This document shows positions 54,471 to 64,000 of a stretch of 64,000 bases of DNA, piece after piece. This DNA is from Rickettsiales bacterium (GTDB lineage: Bacteria > Pseudomonadota > Alphaproteobacteria > Rickettsiales > UBA998). Location: contig JAMWZD010000001.1 of assembly GCA_024304995.1 (NCBI GenBank), positions 255,472-319,471 on the forward strand, given 5' to 3'. The translations under genes were made by a program, and so were the position numbers. The first letter of the stretch is position 1. The number at the start of each line of letters is the position of its first letter. Under the pieces are notes generated by a model. It did no database searches, was not told the origin of the DNA, and saw nothing but the letters and a program-made list of their open reading frames with translations.

Positions 54471-54529
54471 TCAAACACAATAACGCAAATTCACTGGCAA
54501 TCAAAAAACTTTCTGCCTAAAGTGATAGC

Positions 54530-56692
54530 GTGAAAAAACTACTGCTCATTCTCATCTCTTGCCTCCTCGCTTCGCCTGCATATGCAAGTGATGCGCCTTC
54601 GCAAGCTGAGATCAGCACCGTAGGCGCAGAATTTGATGCGGCAAATGTGCAGAATCTGCTGTTGATTACGGGCGCGGGGATTATCGTGTTCATCATCGGT
54701 CTTGCCATCATCCGCCGTCTATATCGCCTGCATGTGGCAAATAAACATGGCTATGCTGGCGCGCAGCTGCAAAGCAAAGTGGTGAAAACGTTTACGTTAG
54801 TGACGATTATTCCCACCATCATCATCTCGCTCTTTTCCATTTTCTTCTTTTATTTTGTGATTCAGGACTGGTTTGGCGAGCGGCTCTCCACAGTGCTGGA
54901 TGAATCCGTCGCCGTGGCCGAAACTTACCTTGAAGAACATCAAAGCAATCTGGTGGCAGATGCGAAAGCGATGGCATATGATCTGGAGCGCAATATCCAC
55001 CTCACTTCCAGCAATCCAAAACTTTTTGGCAATCTGCTCAATTCACAGGTAGAGCTACGCTCGCTTAATGAAGCGGTGATTATTCAGCAAAAACGCACCA
55101 TTGCCCGTTCACTTTTAAGTTTCTCATTTAACTTTGAAACACTCCCAAATGAAACCATTGCCCGCGCCCGCGCTGGGGAAGTGGTGTTGAGTGAGCGTGA
55201 TGACAGATTGTTTGCCGTGGTGGCAATGGAGCCATTATTTGAAACTTATCTGGTGGTCAGCCGTTTAGTGGATAAGGACGTGCTGAACCATCTGGAACGC
55301 ACGGAAGGCGCGGCAGATGAATATCGTGCGTTGAAAGATAATATCGCGCAGTTTCAGCTTATCTTCGTAATCGCATTTATTTTGCTGACGCTCGTGCTTT
55401 TATTTTCTGTCATATTATACGGGATTAATTTTGCCTCATGGCTCGCTACGCCGATTACGACCGTGGCGCAGGCGACCGAGCGTGTGCGTGCGGGGGATTA
55501 TTCCATCCAGATTGAAGAACATAGCGGCAGTGAAGAAATTGACCGTCTGATTCACCATTTTAACCGCATGACCGAGCAGCTCAATAGCGGGCGTTTGGAG
55601 CTGATTCAGGCAAACCGCATGTTGGATACGCGCCGTCGCTTTTCTGAAACAGTGTTACGTGGGGTCTCTGCTGGGGTGATTGCTCTGGATACGACACTTG
55701 CCATCAAACTGTGCAACCGCCCAGCCTTAAAATTGCTGAATAAAGACCATGAACATGAAATTACGGGGCAGTCTCTGCGCACTGTCATCCCTGAAATGAC
55801 GGTATTCCTTGCACGTGTGATGCAGCGCCCAGGCGAAACCCATCAGGATCAGATCACCCTGAAACGCCATGAAAAAACCCGCACGTTGCAGGTGAAAGTA
55901 TCAGCAGAGATTAATGAAAAATATGTTGAGGGATTTATCGTCACGCTGGATGATATTACACCGCTTATCTCCGCACAACGCAGCGCGGCATGGGCGGATG
56001 TGGCGCGGCGCGTGGCGCATGAAATTAAAAACCCCCTCACCCCGATTAAACTCTCCATTGATCGACTGCGCAAAAAATTTGTGCCAGAGGATGAAAAAGA
56101 AGCAGAATCCTTCAATCGTTATATTGACATGATGTCCCGCCATTTGAAAGATATTGGCACGATTGTGGAGGAATTTTCTGCCTTCGCGCGGATGCCATCT
56201 GCCATCTTTGAACAGCGGAAACTCAAACCATTGCTTGAAAAGGCACTGCTTTCCGCTGAAACCGCCAACCCACATATTCGTTATACCTTACATGCCAATA
56301 ATCCGCATCAGGAACTACTATGCGATGAAGGCATGATGAGCCAGCTTTTCACCAATGTGCTGAAAAATGCAGGCGAATCCATTAATCGTAGTGACAATAA
56401 GGAAAATGGTACGATAGACGTGGAGTATCATAGTGAAGGCGATAATCTGTATCTTTCGTTCTATGATAATGGCGTAGGCTTCCCCGAAGAATTAATGGAT
56501 AAAATCATGGAACCTTATGTCACCACGCGCAGCAAAGGCACGGGGCTTGGCTTAGCCATTGTAAAGAAAATCATTGAAGAACATAAGGGAACGATTGCCG
56601 TGCAAAATCAATATGATGCTGGCAAAATCAGCGGCGCAATCATTACAATCACCTTTCCTGCAAATATTGCGCTTGCAAAAAATAATGATTAA
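54530..56692 (+). CDS. ntrY: Nitrogen-regulation sensor kinase NtrY
   Basis: This 720-residue kinase has a signal-like first segment, further membrane segments at about 45-65 and 85-110 and one at about 275-300, then HAMP (TPITTVAQATERVRAGDYSI). A PAS domain follows. The His box is DVARRVAHEIKNPLTPIKLS at about 505, and the ATPase domain has VLKNAGESI and GTGLGLAIV. It pairs with NtrX downstream. The domain order and the pairing fix the identity. Confidence 0.93.
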   Translation: MKKLLLILISCLLASPAYASDAPSQAEISTVGAEFDAANVQNLLLITGAGIIVFIIGLAIIRRLYRLHVANKHGYAGAQLQSKVVKTFTLVTIIPTIIISLFSIFFFYFVIQDWFGERLSTVLDESVAVAETYLEEHQSNLVADAKAMAYDLERNIHLTSSNPKLFGNLLNSQVELRSLNEAVIIQQKRTIARSLLSFSFNFETLPNETIARARAGEVVLSERDDRLFAVVAMEPLFETYLVVSRLVDKDVLNHLERTEGAADEYRALKDNIAQFQLIFVIAFILLTLVLLFSVILYGINFASWLATPITTVAQATERVRAGDYSIQIEEHSGSEEIDRLIHHFNRMTEQLNSGRLELIQANRMLDTRRRFSETVLRGVSAGVIALDTTLAIKLCNRPALKLLNKDHEHEITGQSLRTVIPEMTVFLARVMQRPGETHQDQITLKRHEKTRTLQVKVSAEINEKYVEGFIVTLDDITPLISAQRSAAWADVARRVAHEIKNPLTPIKLSIDRLRKKFVPEDEKEAESFNRYIDMMSRHLKDIGTIVEEFSAFARMPSAIFEQRKLKPLLEKALLSAETANPHIRYTLHANNPHQELLCDEGMMSQLFTNVLKNAGESINRSDNKENGTIDVEYHSEGDNLYLSFYDNGVGFPEELMDKIMEPYVTTRSKGTGLGLAIVKKIIEEHKGTIAVQNQYDAGKISGAIITITFPANIALAKNND

Positions 56693-56892
56693 TGTAGCTT
56701 TCTTATCACAGATGAGTGTGCAATCATTTTTTGCCGTCATTCTGAACGTAGTGAAGAATCCATCTCGCCGCCCTGAACTGGCTGCGCTGGATGCTTCGAC
56801 TTCGCCTCAGCATGATGCCGCTAAATGGTGCGTTCTTATCACATAGAACTATTTATCGTGCTAAATTTAGCACATGAGCAAGGAGTGCCGCG

Positions 56893-58287
56893 ATGTTTAA
56901 TGATATTCTTGTAGTGGATGATGAGGCGGATATTCGCCACTTAATGTCTGAAATTCTTGAAGATGAAGGGTTTTCAGTCCGCACTGCAAAGAATAGTGAC
57001 ACGGCATTAAAAGCGTTGGCGCAACGTGTGCCATCCTTAATGATTCTGGATATCTGGTTGCAAGGCAGCGAACTGGATGGTTTGGGCATTCTGGAACTCT
57101 GTCAGGAACGTTATCCATCTGTTCCCGTGATTATGATCAGTGGTCATGGCAACATTGAAACCGCAGTCAACTCCATTAAAATGGGCGCATTTGACTTTAT
57201 CGAAAAACCGTTTGAAGCGGATCATTTGCTGCATGTGATTAACAAAGCAAATGAACTGTCCACGCTGCGCACGGAAAATAAAGAACTTCGCCTTCGCGGA
57301 TCTCAACAAACACAGCTGATTGGCAGCAGCCCCGCAGTAACCGCGATTCGCTCCACAATAGAAAAAGTCGCCCCCACCAACAGTCGCGTGCTTATTACGG
57401 GTGAAGAAGGCACAGGCAAAGAAGTGGTTGCACGCATGTTGCATGACCAGTCATTGCGCAATAAAGGACCTTTTGTGACGCTGAATGCAGCCAGCCTGCA
57501 CCCTTCACAGGTGGACGCAGAATTATTCGGCATTGAAGCCAGCAATCCTGGCGGCGGCGCAGAAAAGCTGGGATTGTTTGAGCGCGCGCATTGCGGCACG
57601 CTCTACATTGATGAAATTGCCGATATGAGCAAGGAAACGCAAGGCAAAGTGCTGAAAACCCTGCATGACAAGAAATTTGAGCGTGTGCGCGGCACGAAGC
57701 CAGTAGAAACAGATGTTCGCGTTATCGCTGCCAGCAGCAAGGATCTGCAGGAAGAAATTCGCCTCGGCAACTTCCGAGAAGACCTGTATTACCGCCTGAA
57801 TGTTGTGCCGATTGCAATGCCCAATCTGCATGAACGCCGTGAGGACATTCCAGAATTGTGCCAGAGCTTCATTGAAAAGGCGGCGCAATCCTCTGGCATT
57901 GCACCACGCACTTTAACGCCGGATGCGCTGGGCATTTTGCAGTCTTACAACTGGCCAGGCAATATACGCCATTTGCGCAATGTGATTGAGTGGTCGCTCA
58001 TTATGTCTTCTGGGAAAGAAGGTGACATGATTGACGAAACCATGCTTCCACCAGAATTGCGTGGCAATCAAACGCCTATTGCACAACAGGAAGAAGGCAA
58101 CGCGATTATGTCTATGCCACTGCGTGAAGCACGTGAAGTGTTTGAAAAGCAATATCTCATGACGCAGATTGCGCGTTTTGGCGGGAATATTTCCAAAACA
58201 GCGTCTTTCATTGGGATGGAGCGTTCCGCCTTGCACCGCAAGCTGAAATTGCTTGGCATCCATAATGACGAAAAAATACCTGCGTAA
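56893..58287 (+). CDS. ntrX: Response regulator NtrX
   Basis: This 464-residue protein has a receiver domain (ILVVDDEADIRHLMSEILED, phospho-Asp in MILDIWLQGSELDG, IEKPFEADHLL). The AAA+ domain has Walker A GEEGTGKEVVARML and Walker B CGTLYIDEIADMS. A Fis-type helix-turn-helix ends the protein (GNISKTASFIGMERSALHRK). The sigma-54 contact motif GAFTGA is absent: the site reads LFGIEASNPGGGAEKLGLFE. Many alphaproteobacterial NtrX proteins share this. It follows ntrY after 200 bases and precedes trkA by 6. Confidence 0.94.
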   Translation: MFNDILVVDDEADIRHLMSEILEDEGFSVRTAKNSDTALKALAQRVPSLMILDIWLQGSELDGLGILELCQERYPSVPVIMISGHGNIETAVNSIKMGAFDFIEKPFEADHLLHVINKANELSTLRTENKELRLRGSQQTQLIGSSPAVTAIRSTIEKVAPTNSRVLITGEEGTGKEVVARMLHDQSLRNKGPFVTLNAASLHPSQVDAELFGIEASNPGGGAEKLGLFERAHCGTLYIDEIADMSKETQGKVLKTLHDKKFERVRGTKPVETDVRVIAASSKDLQEEIRLGNFREDLYYRLNVVPIAMPNLHERREDIPELCQSFIEKAAQSSGIAPRTLTPDALGILQSYNWPGNIRHLRNVIEWSLIMSSGKEGDMIDETMLPPELRGNQTPIAQQEEGNAIMSMPLREAREVFEKQYLMTQIARFGGNISKTASFIGMERSALHRKLKLLGIHNDEKIPA

Positions 58288-58293
58288 TTTCTC

Positions 58294-59673
58294 ATGAATA
58301 TTATCATTTGCGGTGCAGGTCAGGTCGGGCAATCCATTGCACGACAACTTGCGCGTGAAAATAATGATATTACCATTATCGACAAAAATGCTGATCTGAT
58401 TCGTGAGATTAACGACACGGAGGATGTGAAAGCCATCACAGGCATGGCATCCTACCCCACCGTGCTGCAACGCGCAGGGGCAGAAGAATGTGATATGATC
58501 ATCGCGGTGACCTATTCTGATGAAGTCAATATGATTGCCTGCCAGATTGCGCGCTCCCTGTTCAACATCCCAGTAAAAGTCGCGCGTATTCGCCAGCCTG
58601 ATTATTTAATACCGAAATGGAAAGATTTATATCGCCAGAACCATCTGCCGATTGACACAGTCATTTCGCCTGAAAAAGCAGTATCTGAAGCGATTATGCG
58701 CCGTTTGCATGTGCCAGGGGCGTTAAACTCTGTGCCATTTGGGGAAGATGGTGAGGTGCAGGTGCTTGCCATTCGCTGCGAGGCAGACTGCCCTATGGTG
58801 AATCTGCCCAATAATATCTTCACAGAAAAACTGAAAAAACATGCAATTGGCTTTTTAGGGTCAGTGCATAAAAACAAGTTTTTAATGTCCGACTCAAAAG
58901 TCGTATTGCATGAACGAGATATTGTGTATCTCATCACTCAAAAAGGCAATACCAACAAAGCATTGTCGTTATTCGGTCATTATGAGCAGGAAGCACGTCG
59001 CGTGATTATTCTGGGTGGCGGAAATATTGGTCTGAACACCGCACAGGCAATTGAAACGCAGGATCAGCATGTAAATGTGAAACTGGTGGAGCTGGATCGT
59101 GAACGTGCGGAATATGCTGCAAACCGCCTGAAACAGACCAATGTTGTGAATGGCAGCGGGCTGGAAAAGAATATTCTGTTTGAATGTGGTGTGGAACAGG
59201 CAGAAACCATTGTTGCCGTCACTAATGATGACAAGGTTAATATTCTCGCATCCCTGCTTGCCAAACGTCTTGGGTGCAAGCGTTCGGTCACGCTGGTGAA
59301 TAACTCTAATTATGTGCCAATGCTTGGAAATCTGGGGATCGATGTTCTGGTAAACCCCAGAGAAACCACCGTATCCAGCATCCTGCGTTTCACCCGCCGC
59401 GGCAAAATTCATGGTGTGCATAGCATTCTGGAAGGCACAGCAGAAATTATTGAAGCAGAAGTGCAGAGCGATTCACAGATTGTTGGCAAGGTCGTCGGCA
59501 ATCTGAATCTGCCCAAATCCATCCGCATCGGCGCTATTTTGCGTGACCATGAGCTTATCTTTCCAACAGAACATGATATTATTCACGAGAAAGATGAAGT
59601 GATTATGGTGTCACTGGCGGACAGCATTAAACGTGTTGAACAATATTTCACCAAACAAGATGCGTTTTTCTAG
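58294..59673 (+). CDS. trkA: Trk potassium uptake protein TrkA
   Basis: This 459-residue peripheral protein controls TrkH/TrkG channels in response to NAD(H). It has two tandem TrkA-N/TrkA-C units: the first Rossmann motif is MNIIICGAGQVGQSIARQLA and the second VIILGGGNIGLNTAQAIE at about residue 235. It begins 6 bases after ntrX, so the three genes are likely co-transcribed. Confidence 0.95.
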   Translation: MNIIICGAGQVGQSIARQLARENNDITIIDKNADLIREINDTEDVKAITGMASYPTVLQRAGAEECDMIIAVTYSDEVNMIACQIARSLFNIPVKVARIRQPDYLIPKWKDLYRQNHLPIDTVISPEKAVSEAIMRRLHVPGALNSVPFGEDGEVQVLAIRCEADCPMVNLPNNIFTEKLKKHAIGFLGSVHKNKFLMSDSKVVLHERDIVYLITQKGNTNKALSLFGHYEQEARRVIILGGGNIGLNTAQAIETQDQHVNVKLVELDRERAEYAANRLKQTNVVNGSGLEKNILFECGVEQAETIVAVTNDDKVNILASLLAKRLGCKRSVTLVNNSNYVPMLGNLGIDVLVNPRETTVSSILRFTRRGKIHGVHSILEGTAEIIEAEVQSDSQIVGKVVGNLNLPKSIRIGAILRDHELIFPTEHDIIHEKDEVIMVSLADSIKRVEQYFTKQDAFF

Positions 59674-60148
59674 TATTATCTGTCTGTTGCTTCTTATTTC
59701 TGTCTGCAGCGTGGCAAATGCCGCGCGAGGTGATGAATATATGTCTTTGCGCTCTGACAAGGTGAATATGCGCGTTGGCCCAGGGAAGATGTTCCCTATT
59801 TTGTGGCAATATCAACGACGCGGGCTGCCGTTGAAAATTCTCGACACCCATAAAGACTGGGTGCAGCTGGAAGATGAGGATGGCGAATCTGGCTGGGTCT
59901 ATGCCAAATTGCTCAGTTCCACCCGCACCGCCATGACCATTGCAGATGATGTGGTGTTATATCGCCATCCTGACAATAACTCAGATGTGCTTGCCACCAT
60001 CATGCGCCATGTAGTGGTCGTCCCTTCTGCCTGTCGCCCAAGCTGGTGTTATGTGTCTGTTAAATTTAACGGTGACATTGTGAAAGGGTGGATTCGCAAG
60101 ATCAATATCTGGGGTGTGGAAACACAAACCGTTTTTGAAGAAGAATAA
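59660..60148 (+). CDS. Exported bacterial SH3-domain protein
   Basis: This 162-residue protein starts within the last codons of trkA (ATG at 59660). The signal peptide MRFSSIICLLLLISVCSVAN is followed by an SH3b-type domain: SLRSDKVNMRVGPGKMFPIL, WVQLEDEDGESGWVYAKLLS, and a second copy ending KGWIRKINIWG. SH3b domains bind peptidoglycan or related envelope ligands. Overlap with trkA suggests coupling. Confidence 0.85.
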   Translation: MRFSSIICLLLLISVCSVANAARGDEYMSLRSDKVNMRVGPGKMFPILWQYQRRGLPLKILDTHKDWVQLEDEDGESGWVYAKLLSSTRTAMTIADDVVLYRHPDNNSDVLATIMRHVVVVPSACRPSWCYVSVKFNGDIVKGWIRKINIWGVETQTVFEEE

Positions 60149-60172
60149 AAAAAAGAGCCGCTGAGCGACTCG
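60146..60172 (-). terminator. Intrinsic terminator between convergent genes
   Basis: GAGCCGC / GCGACTC arms with one mismatch and a short loop. An A-run on the left gives a U-run on the minus strand. Confidence 0.65.
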
Positions 60173-60180
60173 AGTTATCT

Positions 60181-60459
60181 TTATGCAGATTCCTGTTGGG
60201 AGTCACTAAGAATATCAAAGCTCATGAGAAGCCTGCTTCTCATCCAGAACAAAAAACTTTTACTGTCAGTACTGGCATAATAAAAAGCCATTCTAAGTTC
60301 TATTTTATATTTAAAGATAGGATATAAATGTTCCTGTATCTTCCAAATATCTTCTGGAGTGGTGCAACCTTCAACCTTTGCTAAAATATTCAACTTTGTT
60401 TCATTTTCTAACTTGTAGAAATTTTCAAGAACTTCAGAAATAACTTTTTTAGAAGTCAT
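60181..60459 (-). CDS. Small unknown protein
   Basis: This 92-residue protein uses the start MTSKKVISEVLENFYKLENE; an in-frame ATG 19 codons upstream is possible. It is helical (NILAKVEGCTTPEDIWKIQE) with an aromatic C-terminal half. No family, signal peptide or catalytic motif is recognised. It lies opposite the SH3 and hisC genes and has a terminator after it. Confidence 0.6.
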   Translation of the reverse strand: MTSKKVISEVLENFYKLENETKLNILAKVEGCTTPEDIWKIQEHLYPIFKYKIELRMAFYYASTDSKSFLFWMRSRLLMSFDILSDSQQESA

Positions 60460-60589
60460 AAAAAAATTAAAGCGTAACAATGCGCAAAAATAAAGTGTAC
60501 GGATGTAATATAACAATTTTATTATATAATTGAAATTGTTATTTTATGATAAGTTGAGTGATGGGAAAAAATAGGCTAAGAACGTTATT

Positions 60590-61672
60590 ATGACGCAACC
60601 TACGCCCAAACACCATATTTTTGGAATCAAACCCTATAAACAGGGAAAAACCTCCGCCAATGCAGAGATTACGCCCATCAAGCTGTCATCCAATGAAAAC
60701 CCATATGGATGCAGCTCAAAAGCGCTTGAAGCATTTAAGCAGGCAGGCGCAATGTTGCACCGATATCCTGAAGGGTCATGCCTCGCTCTGCGCGACACGC
60801 TGGCGCAAAAACACAACATCAAGCCTGCGCAGATTTTGTGCGGCTCAGGGTCAGATGAGCTTATCAACCTGATTATTGCTGCCTATGCTGGTGAAGGGGA
60901 TGAGGTGTTGATGACGGAACATGCGTTTTTAATGTATAAGATTTATACCATTGCCAACAATGCAACGCCTGTTCAGGTGAAGGAAACAAACCTTCACGCT
61001 GATATTGAAATTATGCTGGATGCCGTGACCGAGAATACGAAAATTGTGTTTCTGGCAAATCCGAATAATCCCACTGGCACGTATTTGCCTCAAAACGTCA
61101 TCGCTGATTTTCGCGCGCGCCTGCCACAGCATACTTTGCTGGTGCTGGACGGGGCATATGCAGAATGCGCCAATGCAAAAGATTATGATGACGGGTTGGA
61201 ATTATCCAAAACGACCAATAATACCATCATGTTGCGCACCTTTTCCAAACTATATGGTCTGCCCGCGCTTCGCATTGGCTGGATGCACGCCCATGCAGAT
61301 ATTATTGATGCAACAGGACGCATCAAAAGCCCGTTTAATGTTACCGCACCTGCGCAGGCAGCCGCCATTGCAGCGTTAAAAGATGAGTCATTCCTGAAAG
61401 AGCAACAGGAATTAAATGCACAGCAGCGCGCATTGCTGCAGGAAGAGTTGCAGAAGCTCGGCTTAAATGTTGTGCCGTCTCAGGGGAATTTTGTGCTGGT
61501 GCATTGCGGCAGTGCAGACAAGGCACAGCAACTGATTGACGGTCTGGAAGCACACCATATTTATGTGCGCGATGTCACATCATATGGTCTGGCAGACTAT
61601 ATGCGCATCTCAATAGGCACTAAAGACGAAAACAGAATTTTACTGAACGCATTAAAGGAATTATTATCATGA
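60590..61672 (+). CDS. hisC: Histidinol-phosphate aminotransferase
   Basis: This 360-residue PLP enzyme converts imidazole acetol-phosphate to histidinol-phosphate, and often acts on aromatic amino acids too. The PLP-binding Lys is in RTFSKLYGLPALRIGW, with FLANPNNPTGTYLP and SSNENPYGCS as family signatures. It overlaps tyrC (ATGA), so here it probably serves both histidine and tyrosine/phenylalanine synthesis. Confidence 0.94.
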   Translation: MTQPTPKHHIFGIKPYKQGKTSANAEITPIKLSSNENPYGCSSKALEAFKQAGAMLHRYPEGSCLALRDTLAQKHNIKPAQILCGSGSDELINLIIAAYAGEGDEVLMTEHAFLMYKIYTIANNATPVQVKETNLHADIEIMLDAVTENTKIVFLANPNNPTGTYLPQNVIADFRARLPQHTLLVLDGAYAECANAKDYDDGLELSKTTNNTIMLRTFSKLYGLPALRIGWMHAHADIIDATGRIKSPFNVTAPAQAAAIAALKDESFLKEQQELNAQQRALLQEELQKLGLNVVPSQGNFVLVHCGSADKAQQLIDGLEAHHIYVRDVTSYGLADYMRISIGTKDENRILLNALKELLS

Positions 61673-62775
61673 CGCAGAATATTGCAATTATCGGACTTGG
61701 GCTTATTGGTGGTTCAGTGGCAAAAGCACTAAAAGCCAAACATCCGGATTGCCATATCACAGGCATAGATACAGATACCGAATCACATGATATTATGCTC
61801 TCTGAAGGCGCGGTGGACAAAACCTATGAAGCATTAAGTGAAGAAGCCGTGGCAGAATGTGACACGCTTGTTATTGCCACCCCTCCCAGCAGTTGGGAAG
61901 GGCTAAGCACGACAATGAAAAAAATTCCGTTAAATCATGTTGAGCTGATCATGGATGTGGGTTCAATTAAAGTATTCGCCAATCGCTGCTTTGCTGACTT
62001 TCCGCAATTTGTGGCTGCACACCCCATTGCAGGAAGTGAATTTTCAGGCGCTGCATTCAGCGTGGCAGAATTGTTTGAAGGCAAACGGGTGATTGTCACC
62101 CCACGGGAACAGTCAGACCGCCGAGCCGTGCAACGCGCCATACAATTCTGGGAGGAATTTGGTTGCGTTGTTAATGAGATGCATGATGATGCGCATGACA
62201 TTATTTATGCCAATATTTCACATCTGCCACAATTTATTGCCTATGCGAGCGCAGCCGCTTTACTTCCCAATATTGGGTATCACGAACCTGTCATGCGCTT
62301 TTTGCGTCTGGCAGGATCATCGCCAGATTTATGGATTGGTGTATTTGAACGCAATACATCACTATACCCCGCGGCAGAAAATTATCTGCAGATTATCAAT
62401 CACATGATTGCAGAATTGCGCACAGGTGCATTGGAAACAGAAGCGCCTTTGCAGTTTGAGCCTGCGCTGCCACTCGTACCGCGCATCATTGCATCCTGCC
62501 TGATCGGTGCGGTCACGATTGAAGAACGCAAAAACAACATGAAAATGTCACCTTACGCAGGTTCTGGCTTCGCAGACACCACTCACCCCGCCATCACCCC
62601 ACCAGAGGATGATCTGGCTGGCATTTCTGAACATACAAATGCTGTCATCACATTGCTGGAAATGGTGGAACAACGCGTCCGCGACATGCTGCTTGCCATG
62701 CGCAAGGCAGATTGGGACGGGCTACACACCATCATGAAACAGGCGCAGCATGAATATGTCAGTAAGTTGAATTAG
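61669..62775 (+). CDS. tyrC: Prephenate/arogenate dehydrogenase
   Basis: This 368-residue NAD-dependent enzyme oxidises prephenate or arogenate in tyrosine synthesis. The Rossmann motif GLGLIGGSVAKALK is at the N-terminus, and HPIAGSEFSGA and SHLPQFIAYASA are typical active-site segments. Its start overlaps the hisC stop. The C-terminal part is longer than in the smallest family members and carries an MVEQRVRDMLLAMRKADWDG helix. Confidence 0.92.
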   Translation: MTQNIAIIGLGLIGGSVAKALKAKHPDCHITGIDTDTESHDIMLSEGAVDKTYEALSEEAVAECDTLVIATPPSSWEGLSTTMKKIPLNHVELIMDVGSIKVFANRCFADFPQFVAAHPIAGSEFSGAAFSVAELFEGKRVIVTPREQSDRRAVQRAIQFWEEFGCVVNEMHDDAHDIIYANISHLPQFIAYASAAALLPNIGYHEPVMRFLRLAGSSPDLWIGVFERNTSLYPAAENYLQIINHMIAELRTGALETEAPLQFEPALPLVPRIIASCLIGAVTIEERKNNMKMSPYAGSGFADTTHPAITPPEDDLAGISEHTNAVITLLEMVEQRVRDMLLAMRKADWDGLHTIMKQAQHEYVSKLN

Positions 62776-62785
62776 ACAAAAAAAA

Positions 62786-62802
62786 GAGAGGCAGTGCCTC
62801 TC
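62786..62802. terminator. Bidirectional intrinsic terminator
   Basis: Perfect GAGAGGCA / TGCCTCTC arms are flanked by an A-run on the left and a T-run on the right, between convergent tyrC and the small exported protein gene. Confidence 0.88.
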
Positions 62803-62820
62803 AATTTTTTAATTAGTTTT

Positions 62821-63177
62821 TTAGAATCGGATCTCGGAGACAACATCAATCTCTAAGTGAGTTTGACATTTTCTTCCTTTAGAGAAACCGAATTTATCTT
62901 TGTCTTCCCATCTTCTTGTTTGGTGGTCAACAATTTTGAAGTCTTTTAATGAAACAGAAAAACCTGTTCCATTTGCAACTTCTTTAATTTTATTATTCGC
63001 TGCTATTCTAGCTTCTTTTAAGTTTTCCTGAGCAGAGCCACAACGATGTACACCGCCGTAATCATGTCCAATACGATAAGTTTTAGTCGCAGATTGCGCT
63101 TCAACTTTATTATGGAAACCAAAAGATGCTAAAGTTGCAACTGAAAGTACTAATGCACTAATTTTAGACTTCGACAT
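62821..63177 (-). CDS. Small exported protein, unknown
   Basis: This 118-residue protein has a signal peptide (MSKSKISALVLSVATLASFG, cleaved near VEAQ). The mature part has two cysteines (VHRCGSAQENLKEARIAANN and GRKCQTHLEI), which could form a disulfide. No family is recognised. A-rich leader and a GAGA-type ribosome site precede the ATG. Confidence 0.7.
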   Translation of the reverse strand: MSKSKISALVLSVATLASFGFHNKVEAQSATKTYRIGHDYGGVHRCGSAQENLKEARIAANNKIKEVANGTGFSVSLKDFKIVDHQTRRWEDKDKFGFSKGRKCQTHLEIDVVSEIRF

Positions 63178-63314
63178 TTGTTTAATTCTCTCTAAAAAGA
63201 GAGTGATAAGGTATAATCGAAATGCAATTTTTACTGTTTAGAAACGGTAAAAAGAATTTGCACGCGCTTTATACAGAACAGCCTTGCAGTATGCAAGCAT
63301 TTTTTATATTTTTT

Positions 63315-64000
63315 TTAACGATAGAGCAACATCGTCACATCTAGTTCTTTAAGTAACGTCGCCGTGGTGCTGCCCACGAAGAAGCTAGTGATTCGGGAAT
63401 GGCCATATGCCCCTGCTACCAGCAGGTCAATCTTATGTTTTTTTGCATAATCTTTCATAGTGTGTGCCACGGAACGTCCATCTTCCACGGCGCATATCAC
63501 GGTAAACCCTGCTTTTTCCAGCAGCGCTTTGGAAGCTGCCTGCCCCTGCATCACATTGTCTGTCTCTCGCCCATAGGTGACGATATGGCATTCCACCCCA
63601 CGAAGGAGCGGATGATCTGCAATATCATGAATGGCTTTGGATGCCAGATCACTGCCGTCATAGGCAATCATAAAACGTTTTGGCTCACAGAAATATTTTC
63701 GGGCAATCCATAAAGGTTTGTGGATTGCGCGGGCGATACTTTCCAGATGCTCCCCTACCTTATGTTTGTCTTCACCAGACTTGCCAATCACAAACGCGTC
63801 TGCCTGCGCTTCATAATGTTTGAAGGCATCTTCCAGATTGCCTCTGCGGTGCAGCAATTCAACCTCGTTAATGCCAGCACGTTCCACCCGTTGTCTGGCG
63901 CGCTCCAGAATGGCTTCGCCTTTTTCCAGTTCCTGCCTGCCATGTGCTTCATCATCTGCGCTATATTCGCCGAGCAACTCACTTTTTGCACCAAGACCAA
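63315..64000 (-). CDS. Universal stress protein, two-domain (5' end outside window)
   Basis: The frame is open to the window end (GLGAKSELLGEYSADDEAHG), so the N-terminus is missing. The visible C-terminal UspA domain begins RFMIAYDGSDLASKAIHDIA and carries the nucleotide-binding G-x2-G-x9-GS pattern in GAYGHSRITSFFVGSTTATL. The upstream part looks like a second, partial Usp domain. Such tandem proteins bind ATP and help under stress. Confidence 0.88.
   Translation of the reverse strand, partial: GLGAKSELLGEYSADDEAHGRQELEKGEAILERARQRVERAGINEVELLHRRGNLEDAFKHYEAQADAFVIGKSGEDKHKVGEHLESIARAIHKPLWIARKYFCEPKRFMIAYDGSDLASKAIHDIADHPLLRGVECHIVTYGRETDNVMQGQAASKALLEKAGFTVICAVEDGRSVAHTMKDYAKKHKIDLLVAGAYGHSRITSFFVGSTTATLLKELDVTMLLYR

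Overview
The window looks like a chromosome segment of a moderate-GC alphaproteobacterium. The evidence is a usg-family gene, an NtrY-NtrX-TrkA block, a hisC-tyrC pair, a COQ10-type ubiquinone-binding protein and an rpsL-rpsG-fusA cluster. No genus can be named from the sequence alone.

Core left arm (1-11823): the 3' part of argS, a SPOR-domain protein and nagZ on the plus strand. Then come two tandem, mutually similar small proteins of unknown function, a DUF4173-like membrane protein / response regulator / histidine kinase operon, and a divergent katG-oxyR pair in which KatG carries a signal peptide.

Accessory region (about 11850-46413). It starts with a DUF5343 + HEPN-type gene pair (11881-13093). 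Next is a small unknown gene and a frameshifted lipase-RTX gene (13412-18365). An integrated mobilizable element then runs from 18527 to 46345 and ends in a tRNA-Arg(TCT) gene. Its backbone holds a DUF736 protein, MobC, a relaxase-helicase, a DNA methyltransferase, a set of small conserved-looking proteins, a membrane/periplasmic pair, ParDE, a VirD4/TraG-type coupling protein and a large serine recombinase. No type IV secretion channel genes are present, so it would need a helper. Its cargo includes a DUF6932-like / XRE-ImmA / beta-protein / sce7726 cluster and a large RTX protein with a small membrane partner.

Main observation: the recombinase gene contains its own attachment site. A 12-bp core (AAATGGTGCGCC) is present at 18527-18538 and at 46334-46345. 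The reading frame is continuous across it: codons 1-499 of the recombinase at the right end join in frame to a 39-codon open frame at the left end. In the excised circle the enzyme would be 538 residues with its own C-terminus. In the chromosome its last 20 codons are replaced by antisense tRNA-Arg sequence (522 residues). A diverged second copy of that left-end C-terminal fragment at 13134-13259 points to an older, related insertion next door.

Four probable single-base frameshifts are visible in the accessory region (mobC, the lipase-RTX gene, and two small minus-strand backbone genes). I noticed none in the core genes. The element may be decaying, or these may be sequence errors.

Core right arm (46478-64000): an M23 peptidase, rpsL-rpsG-fusA, tRNA-Trp, usg, a lipoprotein hydrolase, nth, a COQ10-like gene, ntrY-ntrX-trkA, an SH3-domain protein, hisC-tyrC, a small secreted protein and a universal stress protein cut by the window end.
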